DNA of 6,595 nt. Origin: an uncultured Flavobacterium sp. Lineage in GTDB: Bacteria; Bacteroidota; Bacteroidia; Flavobacteriales; Flavobacteriaceae. Shown in pieces: positions 1-6,595 of this stretch. The notes under the pieces are model-generated. The model saw nothing but the letters and a program-made list of their open reading frames with translations, did no database searches and was not told where the DNA came from. The position numbers and the translations under genes are program-made. Location of the stretch: assembly GCA_946480635.1 (NCBI GenBank), contig CAMLKV010000128.1:1-6595 (forward strand). The letters are read 5' to 3'. Position 1 is the first letter of the stretch, and every line of letters begins with the position of its first letter.

Positions 1-996
1 AGAGCAGGAATTATAGTTGGTTCAGGGAGTTCTTCTTTTGAAATAATTAGAGATTTATGTGAAAAATTACCCGTGATGATAACCCCTAAATGGGTTTTAA
101 CAAAATCACAACCCATAGCCATTCGTGATGTTATACAATATTTATTGGGAGTGGTAAATAATGAACAATGTTTTGGTAAATCTTTTGATATAGGAGGACC
201 AAATATTTTGACATACAAACAAATGATGCAATTGTATGCAAAAATACGAGGATTAAAAATTATTATCGTAGGAGTTCCTTTTATGTCGCCAAAATTATCT
301 TCTTATTGGCTTTATTTCGTCACTTCTACAAGCTTTAAACTTGCAAAAAGTTTGGTAGACAGTATGAAGGTTGAAGTCATTTGTAAAAATAACGATTTAC
401 AAAAAATGTTAGGCATAAAACCAATTTCTTATACAGATGCAATTAAGTTAGCTTTTAAAAAAATAGAACAAAATTTGGTTGTGTCGAGCTGGAAAGACAG
501 TTTATCTAGTAGTAATAGTTTAAATTTAAGAAGCTATGTGGAAGTTCCAAAATATGGATGTTTAAAAGATTACCAAAGAATGAAATTGTATAATGTTAGC
601 TCAGCTTTAAATAATATTTGGTCAATTGGTGGAGAAAAAGGTTGGTATTATGGCAATTGGTTATGGAAAATCAGAGGCTTTATAGATAGACTGTTTGGAG
701 GAGTTGGTTTGCGAAGAGGAAGAACCAATCCAAATCATTTGGATAATGGCGATTCTTTGGATTTTTGGAGAGTTATATTGGCAGATAAAGATAAAAAGAG
801 ATTACTTCTTTTTGCCGAAATGAAAGTGCCAGGTGAAGCTTGGCTGGAATTTAAAATAGATGAAAATGACATACTACACCAAATAGCCACTTTTAGACCT
901 AAAGGAATTTTAGGTAGACTATATTGGTATAGTATGTTACCTTTTCATTTTTTTATTTTTAAAGGAATGATAAAAAATATAGCGCTCCAAAATTAA
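1..996 (+). CDS. SDR-family NAD(P)-binding oxidoreductase with C-terminal DUF2867 domain (5' partial)
   Basis: The reading frame is open from base 1 (first residues [13 protein letters not shown]) to the TAA at 994-996, so 331 residues are visible and the N-terminus, including the expected glycine-rich nucleotide-binding motif, is missing. The GTG at 73 is an internal valine, not the start. Seen: an atypical-SDR/NmrA-like C-terminal half ([10 protein letters not shown], then [12 protein letters not shown] and [15 protein letters not shown], the usual epimerase-type signature), followed from about visible residue 160 by a DUF2867-type domain with its characteristic segments [26 protein letters not shown] and [12 protein letters not shown], ending [12 protein letters not shown]. 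Known: such fusions are commonly annotated as NAD-dependent epimerase or DUF2867 proteins, with no established substrate. Inferred: a cytoplasmic or membrane-associated oxidoreductase. It converges on comM and overlaps it only by the stop codons. No frameshift or internal stop is seen. Family assignment is solid; function is unknown. Confidence 0.88.
   Translation, partial: RAGIIVGSGSSSFEIIRDLCEKLPVMITPKWVLTKSQPIAIRDVIQYLLGVVNNEQCFGKSFDIGGPNILTYKQMMQLYAKIRGLKIIIVGVPFMSPKLSSYWLYFVTSTSFKLAKSLVDSMKVEVICKNNDLQKMLGIKPISYTDAIKLAFKKIEQNLVVSSWKDSLSSSNSLNLRSYVEVPKYGCLKDYQRMKLYNVSSALNNIWSIGGEKGWYYGNWLWKIRGFIDRLFGGVGLRRGRTNPNHLDNGDSLDFWRVILADKDKKRLLLFAEMKVPGEAWLEFKIDENDILHQIATFRPKGILGRLYWYSMLPFHFFIFKGMIKNIALQN
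993..996. other. Shared TTAA: overlapping stop codons of convergent genes
   Basis: The palindrome TTAA contains the TAA stop of the plus-strand SDR gene (994-996) and, on the minus strand, the TAA stop of comM (995-993). The two genes therefore end inside each other with a 4-base overlap and no spacer. I see no stem-loop followed by a T-run near this junction on either strand, so transcripts from each side probably extend into the opposite gene. Confidence 0.95.
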
Positions 997-2528
997 CCTA
1001 GCCATCCCTCTCTGTCTAGACTTCTGTACTGAATAGCTTCTGCGATATGATGTGATTTAATTGCTTCTGAGTTTTCTAAATCTGCAATGGTTCTTGATAC
1101 TTTTAGAATTCTGTCGTAAGCTCTAGCCGATAAATTTAATCGCTCCATTGCATTTTTTAAAAGCTGTAAAGATTCTTCGTCTAATTTGCAATATTCACGT
1201 ATTTGTTTTGTAGTCATTTGAGCATTATAATGAATGTGTTCATATTTCTCAAAACGATTACTTTGAATTTCTCTTGCACTTGTAACTCGTTTTCTAATTT
1301 CTTTACTGCTTTCTGTAGATCTATTATCCGTAAGCTTTTCAAAAGGTACAGGAGTAACTTCGATATGAATGTCAATTCTATCTAATAAAGGCCCTGAAAT
1401 TTTACTTAAATAACGTTGCATTTCGTTAGGAGAAGAGCTAACAGGAGCATTAGGGTCATTAAAATATCCACCAGGACTAGGATTCATACTTGCAACAAGC
1501 ATAAAAGATGAAGGATAAGTAATAGTAAATTTAGCTCTGGAGATTGTTACTTCTCGATCTTCCAGTGGTTGACGCATTACTTCAAGAACTTCCCTTTTAA
1601 ATTCAGGTAATTCATCTAAAAAGAGAACACCATTATGCGATAACGAAATTTCACCAGGTTGTGGATAACTTCCTCCACCAACTAATGAAACGCTTGAAGC
1701 TGAGTGATGTGGTGCTCTAAATGGGCGTTGATTCATTAATCCAGAGTCTTTTACTTTTCCTGCAACACTATGAATTTTTGTGGTTTCTAAAGCTTCTTTT
1801 AGAGTCATAGGCGGCAAGATACTTGGTAAACGTTTCGCCAACATTGTTTTTCCTGCTCCAGGAGGACCAATAAGAATTACGTTATGACCTCCAGATGCCG
1901 CAATTTCCATGCAACGCTTTATGGATTCTTGTCCTCGTACTTCGGCAAAATCAAATTCAGGAAAGTCTAAAGTTTTATAAAACTCTTCTCGTGTATTAAT
2001 TGTTGTAGGTTCAATTGTTCCTTTACCTTCAAAAAAGTCAATAATTTCTACCACATTTTCAATACCATAAACATCAATACCAGATACGATTGCAGCTTCT
2101 TTTACATTTTGCTTTGGTAAAAAGAAACCTTTAAAACCTTCTTCCTTTGCTTTTATTGCTATTGATAAAGCTCCTTTTATGGGTTGTAAACCACCATCTA
2201 AGGAAAGTTCTCCCATGATGATATATTTGCCAACTTCCTCTGAATTTATTTGTCCAGATGCTGCTAAAATTCCCATAGCAATGGTCAAATCGTAAGCAGA
2301 ACCTTCTTTGCGCAAATCGGCAGGAGCCATATTTACGGTTATTTTTTTCCCAGGAAAATTATAATTATTGTTTTTAAGAGCTGCTGCAATGCGATAATTG
2401 CTCTCTTTAATAGTGTTGTCGGGAAGTCCTACTAGATGATAACCTATTCCTTTTTCAATATTTACTTCTATAGTGATAATTGTGGCATCAACGCCAAAAA
2501 CGGCGCTTCCAAAGACTTTGAGTAACAT
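993..2528 (-). CDS. comM: YifB/ComM family AAA+ ATPase (Mg-chelatase-like; branch-migration helicase)
   Basis: A complete protein of 511 residues, the usual length for the family. Domains in order: an N-terminal ChlI-like (Lon-S16 fold) region, about residues 15-145, with [11 protein letters not shown] and [16 protein letters not shown]; an AAA+ core, about 195-390, with Walker A GPPGAGKT (221-228), the FRAPHHSAS segment (270-278), Walker [11 protein letters not shown] (301-310) and LLDRIDI (381-387) carrying the likely arginine finger; and a C-terminal helical Mg_chelatase_C domain, about 400-500, with [20 protein letters not shown]. Known: ComM from Vibrio and related bacteria is a hexameric helicase that promotes branch migration during natural transformation. 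It is often misannotated as magnesium chelatase. The CPCG-type cysteines seen in some family members are replaced by serine and glycine here (MNPSPGGYF). Start is ATG at 2528 with no Shine-Dalgarno, as is usual in Bacteroidota. It lies downstream of dsbD on the same strand but is separated by a terminator, so it is probably transcribed from its own promoter. A role in transformation in this organism is inferred only. Confidence 0.95.
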   Translation of the reverse strand: MLLKVFGSAVFGVDATIITIEVNIEKGIGYHLVGLPDNTIKESNYRIAAALKNNNYNFPGKKITVNMAPADLRKEGSAYDLTIAMGILAASGQINSEEVGKYIIMGELSLDGGLQPIKGALSIAIKAKEEGFKGFFLPKQNVKEAAIVSGIDVYGIENVVEIIDFFEGKGTIEPTTINTREEFYKTLDFPEFDFAEVRGQESIKRCMEIAASGGHNVILIGPPGAGKTMLAKRLPSILPPMTLKEALETTKIHSVAGKVKDSGLMNQRPFRAPHHSASSVSLVGGGSYPQPGEISLSHNGVLFLDELPEFKREVLEVMRQPLEDREVTISRAKFTITYPSSFMLVASMNPSPGGYFNDPNAPVSSSPNEMQRYLSKISGPLLDRIDIHIEVTPVPFEKLTDNRSTESSKEIRKRVTSAREIQSNRFEKYEHIHYNAQMTTKQIREYCKLDEESLQLLKNAMERLNLSARAYDRILKVSRTIADLENSEAIKSHHIAEAIQYRSLDREGWLG

Positions 2529-2560
2529 GGCTTATATTATATTTATGGCTTGTAATAGTA

Positions 2561-2568
2561 CAAATATA
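2561..2568 (-). promoter_or_regulatory. Candidate comM promoter, Bacteroidota -7 element
   Basis: Read on the minus strand this is TATATTTG, a full match to the Bacteroidota -7 consensus TAnnTTTG, 32 nt upstream of the comM ATG. No TTG is found at the expected -33 position about 19 nt further upstream; that region is the T-rich arm of the dsbD terminator. The surroundings are very AT-rich, so a chance match is possible. The terminator just upstream makes an independent comM promoter plausible. Confidence 0.5.
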
Positions 2569-2581
2569 TATAAGTTGTAAT

Positions 2582-2610
2582 AAAAAAGCCCTCACTTAGA
2601 GGGCTTTTTT
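2582..2610 (-). terminator. Intrinsic terminator after dsbD (symmetric, potentially bidirectional)
   Basis: A perfect 12-bp inverted repeat, AAAAAAGCCCTC (2582-2593) and GAGGGCTTTTTT (2599-2610), encloses a 5-base loop (2594-2598). The GC core of the stem (GCCCTC/GAGGGC) is followed by six T on either strand, so it has the form of a Rho-independent terminator in both directions. On the minus strand it begins one base after the dsbD stop codon, so it marks the end of the pabB-tilS-dsbD transcript. Confidence 0.93.
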
Positions 2611-2611
2611 A

Positions 2612-4636
2612 TTATTTAAAGTTTTTAATTCCGTTTTCTAACCAAGATTTGTATTCTAGAATGTCTGATGTATATGCAATAGGTTTTGATAAATCATTTC
2701 CTTCATTGTCTAAAATAACATATAATGGTTGTGAATTACTTTTATATCGAGTGATTTGTAAATCACTCCACTTATTTCCAATAGTTACAACTTCTTTTCC
2801 AGTCGTTTTTGAAATGTATTGTTGTTCCTTTGGTAATTCTATTTTTCGGTCACATACCAAAGAAATTACTACTAGTTTTTCTTTTAATATTGACAAAACT
2901 TCAGGATTTGACCAGGCATTATCTTCCATTTTACGACAATTAGCACAAGCATCTCCTGTAAAGTCTAGTAATACAGGTTTATTTACTTTTTTTGCATAAG
3001 CAAGGCCCGTTTCATAATCATCAAAAGTTACAATACCATGTGGTCCAAAATGAGCATGTTCTGGCAAATCAGATTTTGTAGTTGTATTAGAACTGCCTGA
3101 ACGATTAGGGATTTCTCTATAAGTCGAAGGGGGTGTTAATCCGCTTAAAATTTTTAAAGGAGCTCCCCATAAACCAGGTATCATATAAAAAGTAAACGCA
3201 GTCACAATTATAGCCATTGAAAGTCTTCCAACTCCAATTTTATCAGCTTTTTCATAGTCGTGTGGCAACATATATCTACCAAATAAATATAAGGCCCAAG
3301 CTCCAAAAATACCAATCCAAATAGCTATGAATAATTCTCTTTCTAACCAATGCTTTTGTAAAACTAAGTCGGCATTTGATAAAAATTTAAATGCAAAAGC
3401 TAATTCTAGAAAACCTAAAGAAACTTTTACAGTATTTAACCATCCTCCAGATTTTGGTAGTGAATTTAACCATCCTGGAAACATTGCAAATAACATGAAC
3501 GGTAAAGCGATTGCTAATGAGAAACCAAGCATACCTACAATAGGTGCAATTCCTCCTTTTGAAGCCGATTCTACTAATAACGTTCCAACGATAGGGCCTG
3601 TGCATGAAAAAGAAACTACAGCTAAAGCAAGCGCCATAAAAATAATTCCAATAATTCCTCCTTTATCGGCTTGTGAATCAAGTTTAGTTGCCCAAGAACT
3701 AGGTAAAACAATTTCGAAAGCACCTAAGAATGAAAAAGCAAAAACAATTAACAATCCAAAGAATATTAAATTGAACCAAACACTTGTTGATAATTCATTT
3801 AATGCTTCAGCGCCAAAAACAGCTGTAATAATTGAACCTAAAATAACGTAGATAGCAATGATAGATAAACCGTAAATCACAGCATTTCTAATTCCTTCAC
3901 TTTTCGTTTTACTTTGTTTTGTGAAAAAACTAACTGTCATAGGGATCATTGGGAAGATGCATGGCATTAAAAGGGCTGCAAAACCACCTAAAAAAGCCAA
4001 AAGAAAAATAGACCAAAGACTTTTGTTTTCGTTAGAATTTGTCTTTTTTACAGGCTCAACATTACTGTTTAAATTATCAGGTTTATTTTCTTCAGTAATT
4101 AGCGGAACTGCAATGATCTTTGAAGTGTCTTCAGTAATAATTGCAGTGTTTTTTTTGTCTTCATTTACTTGTGTTTCAGTAGTTGAAGACACAGGCAATT
4201 TAATATCAAAAGTTTTGTCTTGTTGAATACATGCTTCTTTACAAACTTGGTATTCAATATAAACTTTAGCAGAAGTTACTTTAGGATTTGTGATTTTGAT
4301 CGTTTGGCGGAATTGTGCTTTATTTTCAAACAAATATTCGTCAACTTCAAAAATATCGCTGTATACTTTTTTGTACGGACTCTCTTTGGTTTTACCAACT
4401 AATTCATAGTTTCCTTTGGCATTTTTGTATTGTATAACCGTTGGTAAGGAAGCTCCGTCTGGTGTAAATTGAGAGAACATGTGCCATTCGTGTTCTATTG
4501 TAGCATCAAGTACTAATACAAATTCGGTATCCGATTTTTTCTCAACAGAAGTTTTCCAAGAAACGGGATCTAAAATTTGGGATGTTCCAAAAAAGCTTGT
4601 TAAAACTAAAAGAATTGAGGCGAATAGTTTTTTCAT
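2612..4636 (-). CDS. dsbD: Thiol:disulfide interchange protein DsbD (three-domain transmembrane reductant conduit)
   Basis: A complete protein of 674 residues. DsbD passes electrons from cytoplasmic thioredoxin across the inner membrane to periplasmic thiol partners such as disulfide isomerases and cytochrome c maturation factors. Seen in order: a signal peptide (MKKLFASILLVLTSFFGTSQ); a periplasmic nDsbD-like domain to about residue 150 with the cysteine pair C132/C136; a polar, acidic, Asn/Lys-rich linker to about 205; a membrane domain, about 207-490, with roughly eight hydrophobic segments and the conserved cysteines C226 (LMPCIFPM) and C345 (SFSCTGPIVG); and a periplasmic thioredoxin-like domain, about 530-674, with active site CANC (564-567) and LDFTGDACANC context. 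All three redox pairs are present. Oddities are the short CX3C spacing in the N-terminal domain and an extra cysteine, C595, in the thioredoxin-like domain. The ATG start at 4636 gives a good signal peptide and overlaps the tilS stop by one base (TAATG); no Shine-Dalgarno is seen. Last gene of the operon, with a terminator right after the stop. The periplasmic partners cannot be told from this window. Confidence 0.95.
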   Translation of the reverse strand: MKKLFASILLVLTSFFGTSQILDPVSWKTSVEKKSDTEFVLVLDATIEHEWHMFSQFTPDGASLPTVIQYKNAKGNYELVGKTKESPYKKVYSDIFEVDEYLFENKAQFRQTIKITNPKVTSAKVYIEYQVCKEACIQQDKTFDIKLPVSSTTETQVNEDKKNTAIITEDTSKIIAVPLITEENKPDNLNSNVEPVKKTNSNENKSLWSIFLLAFLGGFAALLMPCIFPMIPMTVSFFTKQSKTKSEGIRNAVIYGLSIIAIYVILGSIITAVFGAEALNELSTSVWFNLIFFGLLIVFAFSFLGAFEIVLPSSWATKLDSQADKGGIIGIIFMALALAVVSFSCTGPIVGTLLVESASKGGIAPIVGMLGFSLAIALPFMLFAMFPGWLNSLPKSGGWLNTVKVSLGFLELAFAFKFLSNADLVLQKHWLERELFIAIWIGIFGAWALYLFGRYMLPHDYEKADKIGVGRLSMAIIVTAFTFYMIPGLWGAPLKILSGLTPPSTYREIPNRSGSSNTTTKSDLPEHAHFGPHGIVTFDDYETGLAYAKKVNKPVLLDFTGDACANCRKMEDNAWSNPEVLSILKEKLVVISLVCDRKIELPKEQQYISKTTGKEVVTIGNKWSDLQITRYKSNSQPLYVILDNEGNDLSKPIAYTSDILEYKSWLENGIKNFK

Positions 4637-4638
4637 TA
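4634..4638 (-). promoter_or_regulatory. TAATG stop/start overlap of tilS and dsbD
   Basis: On the minus strand TAATG holds the tilS stop (TAA, 4638-4636) and the dsbD start (ATG, 4636-4634), sharing one base. The bases upstream (…AGAATTACAG) carry no Shine-Dalgarno. This arrangement suggests that dsbD is translated by ribosomes terminating on tilS, that is, translational coupling. The overlap is seen directly; the coupling is inferred. Confidence 0.85.
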
Positions 4639-5943
4639 CTGTAATTCTATTTTTAATATTTGTTGTGTGTTATTGTTTGCTAAAAATCGTTGGTCTGCAC
4701 GATGGTTTATAATCCAAATGACTTCATTATCTGAGCAAAGTAACCAAGTGTTTTCTTTATCAATTAATGAAAACTTTTCATCCTTGAAGTACTTGCTTAC
4801 TTTCTTTTTCCCTTGCATTCCAGAGGGGTAAAAATAATCACCTTCTTGCCATTTTCGAAGCTTTAAGGGAAACTTTAACTTAACTTTATCAACAAAAATA
4901 CATGACTTAGTAGGTTCAGAAATGTAACTTTGGTTACAAATTGATAAATTTATTGGTTTTATTATATAATTCTTATCCTCATCAATTAAAAAAAATTCAT
5001 CATTATTACCAATTTCTATTTTTGAAAGTATGAGTTGATTTCGGTCTTTTAAAAGGCGATAATTTTCTGAAAAGATTTGTTTTCCAGTTTGACTATGAAC
5101 TAGTTCGTATACCGATTGCCAGTCTGAAAAACCAAATGGTTTCAACCATTCATACATGTATGAATTATAATTTTTGAGCAGTATTAATTTATTGATATCG
5201 AAATAGATGTCATCATTTTTTGTGTCAGTAATATCTTCAAATTTAGAAGATAGCGCATCCTTAGCTAATCTATTTGTTCCTGAAAGATTTTTAATAGTAT
5301 TTTCAAAAGATTCTAATAAATTAGAATTTAGTTCTTTTAAAACTGGAACAATATTGTGGCGAATTTTATTTCTAAAATATTTATCAGATGCATTGCTGGA
5401 ATCTTCACGCCATTCAATATTATTTTCTTTGGCGTAATTTTCAATTGCTGACCTAGAAAAAATTAGTAGTGGTCTGACAATTTTTCCATTCACTTCTGGA
5501 ATTCCAGTTAATCCTTCGACACCTGTTCCTCTGGTAAAATTAATTAAGAATGTCTCTAAAGAATCATCTAAATGATGAGCCGTTAGAAGATAATCAAAAC
5601 CTTCTGATGCTAATAATTCATTAAACCAATTGTATCGTAATTCACGAGCAGCTTGTTGAATTGAAAGTTTATTTTCTTTAGCGTAACTATTAGTGTTAAA
5701 GGATTTAATAAAGCTTTTTAGTTTATATTTTTCACATTGTATTCTAACAAAGTCTTCATCCTTATCACTTTCCTCTCCACGCAATTGAAAATTACAATGT
5801 GCAACACCAATTTCAAAATCAAGTTTTGAAAACAAATCAACTAATACCATGCTGTCAATGCCTCCACTAACCGCTAGAAGTAGTTTTTTACCAATAAGAA
5901 AAGGTAAGTTGTTTTTAATGTGTTGTTGCAATTGTTGAAGCAT
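4636..5943 (-). CDS. tilS: tRNA(Ile)-lysidine synthase TilS
   Basis: 435 residues from the ATG at 5943. TilS uses ATP and lysine to convert C34 of tRNA-Ile(CAU) to lysidine, switching its identity from Met to Ile so that AUA is read correctly; it is normally essential and cytoplasmic. Seen: the PP-loop SGGIDS at residues 26-31; AHCNFQLRGEES (48-59); TAHHLDDSLET (121-131), the family's HHxDD region; RGTGVEGLTGIP (138-149); EDSSN and YFRNKIRHN (180-197), completing the N-terminal ATPase domain; and a C-terminal TilS_C domain, about 360-435, with LRKWQEGDYFYPSGMQGKKKVSKYF. The middle region is poorly conserved, as is usual. A TTG two codons upstream (5949) is in frame, but the ATG is preferred because it lies just ahead of the conserved region and needs no rare start codon. 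The gene begins 17 nt after the pabB stop and its own stop overlaps the dsbD start, so it sits inside an operon. Confidence 0.95.
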   Translation of the reverse strand: MLQQLQQHIKNNLPFLIGKKLLLAVSGGIDSMVLVDLFSKLDFEIGVAHCNFQLRGEESDKDEDFVRIQCEKYKLKSFIKSFNTNSYAKENKLSIQQAARELRYNWFNELLASEGFDYLLTAHHLDDSLETFLINFTRGTGVEGLTGIPEVNGKIVRPLLIFSRSAIENYAKENNIEWREDSSNASDKYFRNKIRHNIVPVLKELNSNLLESFENTIKNLSGTNRLAKDALSSKFEDITDTKNDDIYFDINKLILLKNYNSYMYEWLKPFGFSDWQSVYELVHSQTGKQIFSENYRLLKDRNQLILSKIEIGNNDEFFLIDEDKNYIIKPINLSICNQSYISEPTKSCIFVDKVKLKFPLKLRKWQEGDYFYPSGMQGKKKVSKYFKDEKFSLIDKENTWLLCSDNEVIWIINHRADQRFLANNNTQQILKIELQ

Positions 5944-5960
5944 TTTCAAAAGTATGAAAT

Positions 5961-6595
5961 TTAACTTACTAGTACCTCATGCATAGCTCTAGCTTTCAGA
6001 AGACATTCTTCATACTCTTTTTCAGGTTCAGAAAGTGCGGTAATGGCACTACCAACAGAGAAAGAGATATATTTCTCTTCAGTATTATATAAAATACTTC
6101 TAATGACTACATTGAAATCAAAATCGCCAGTAGGAGTGAAGTAACCAATAGCACCACTATACAAACCTCTTTTCGTTTCTTCTAATTCTTCAATAATTTG
6201 CATTGCCGAAATTTTAGGTGCTCCAGTCATGCTTCCCATAGGGAAAGTAGTTTTTAAAATTTCTATAGGAGAAGTGTTTACTTCTACTTCAGATGCTATG
6301 GTAGAAATCATTTGATGTACTTGTTTAAAAGTATAAATACCACACAGTTCCTCAACTTCAACTGACCCTTTTGTTGATGTATGAGATAGATCATTTCGAA
6401 CTAAATCTACAATCATTATATTTTCAGATCGCTCTTTAGGATTTTGTTCCAACTCCGTTTTTGATTGTTCATCTAAGGTATCATCTTCAAATCTTTTAGA
6501 AGTTCCTTTAATAGGTTGAGAAATGATTTTTGAGCCTTCTTTTCTTAGATATCTTTCGGGTGAAGCTGAAAGTAAAAAGTGTTTGTTATTTTTAA
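5961..6595 (-). CDS. pabB: Aminodeoxychorismate synthase component I (PabB; 5' partial)
   Basis: The minus-strand frame is open from the window edge (first full codon at 6593) to the TAA at 5961, giving 210 C-terminal residues; the N-terminal half is outside the window. The TTG at 6452 is an internal leucine, not the start. Seen, numbering visible residues: FLLSASPERYL (6-16) and PIKGTSKR (27-34); the ENIMIVDLVRNDL motif (57-69); GSVEVEELCGIYTFKQVHQMIS (76-97); FPMGSMTGAPK (117-127); and GDFDFNVVIRS near the end. These are the core motifs of the chorismate-binding domain shared by TrpE, PabB and isochorismate synthases. Lys in PIKGT, where TrpE has Ala (PIAGT), is the accepted mark of PabB; in E. 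coli this lysine (K274) forms a covalent intermediate with chorismate. PabB with an amidotransferase subunit makes 4-amino-4-deoxychorismate, the precursor of p-aminobenzoate and folate. It is the most upstream gene seen in the operon with tilS and dsbD. Any promoter is outside the window, and a fused pabC or other domain on the missing side cannot be excluded. Confidence 0.9.
   Translation of the reverse strand, partial: KNNKHFLLSASPERYLRKEGSKIISQPIKGTSKRFEDDTLDEQSKTELEQNPKERSENIMIVDLVRNDLSHTSTKGSVEVEELCGIYTFKQVHQMISTIASEVEVNTSPIEILKTTFPMGSMTGAPKISAMQIIEELEETKRGLYSGAIGYFTPTGDFDFNVVIRSILYNTEEKYISFSVGSAITALSEPEKEYEECLLKARAMHEVLVS

Noticed and set aside
73..75. GTG at 73 as the start of the first gene
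   Set aside because: The 24 codons upstream are in frame and encode conserved SDR sequence ([10 protein letters not shown]), so the gene begins outside the window.
982..986. AGCGCT palindrome near the SDR/comM junction as a terminator
   Set aside because: It is a 6-base self-complementary site with no loop, so it cannot form a terminator hairpin even though a T-run follows on the minus strand.
993..2528. Magnesium chelatase for chlorophyll synthesis
   Set aside because: The N-terminal ChlI-like domain plus AAA+ core and Mg_chelatase_C layout is that of YifB/ComM, and no tetrapyrrole genes are nearby.
2649..2999. Plus-strand open frame of 116 codons antisense to the 3' end of dsbD
   Set aside because: It is opposite the conserved thioredoxin-like domain of dsbD, with no motif and no promoter; a shadow of the coding strand.
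3327..3851. Plus-strand open frame of 174 codons antisense to dsbD
   Set aside because: It lies wholly inside the dsbD membrane-domain coding region, its product is low-complexity Asn/Lys/Ile/Pro-rich with no recognisable motif, and dsbD is clearly the real gene.
3921..4226. Plus-strand open frame of 101 codons with hydrophobic stretches opposite dsbD
   Set aside because: Its hydrophobicity mirrors the codons of the dsbD linker and first membrane segment on the other strand; no homology is recognised.
5961..6452. A short pabB-like gene starting at TTG 6452
   Set aside because: The frame stays open to the window edge and the upstream residues carry the essential SPER and PIKGT motifs, so the TTG is an internal leucine of a longer pabB.
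5961..6595. Anthranilate synthase TrpE rather than PabB
   Set aside because: The diagnostic motif is PIKGT (Lys) rather than PIAGT, and no trp genes are nearby in the window; the missing N-terminal half leaves slight doubt.

Overview
The window looks like ordinary chromosomal core DNA from a low-GC member of the Bacteroidota, most likely the Flavobacteriaceae. This rests on strong AT richness, start sites without Shine-Dalgarno sequences, a TAnnTTTG-type promoter element, and the character of the proteins (for example the Ser-substituted ComM motif and the FPMGSMTGAPK form of PabB). The taxonomic call is inference from sequence style, not from a marker gene.

Layout, left to right. Bases 1-996 (+) hold the 3' part of an NAD(P)-binding SDR/epimerase fused to a C-terminal DUF2867 domain; its 5' end lies outside the window. 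It runs convergently into comM (993-2528, -), an AAA+ ATPase of the YifB/ComM family, and the two stop codons overlap in one TTAA. Upstream of comM is an 83-base intergenic region that holds a candidate comM promoter and a strong 12-bp-stem intrinsic terminator. This terminator closes an apparent minus-strand operon in the order pabB (partial, 5961-6595), tilS (4636-5943), dsbD (2612-4636). The spacing is tight: 17 nt between pabB and tilS, and a 1-nt TAATG overlap between tilS and dsbD.

How the genes relate. PabB makes aminodeoxychorismate for folate, TilS makes lysidine at the wobble base of tRNA-Ile(CAU), and DsbD carries reducing power across the inner membrane. They share no pathway, so the operon is best read as a co-transcribed housekeeping set. 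ComM is a branch-migration helicase in natural transformation in the species where it has been tested. The function of the DUF2867 oxidoreductase is unknown.

I found no mobile element, CRISPR array, tRNA, rRNA, large repeat or signs of recent transfer, and no stretch over 300 bases without a gene. I see no undescribed system here. The findings are fine-scale observations on gene junctions, start sites and variant motifs.
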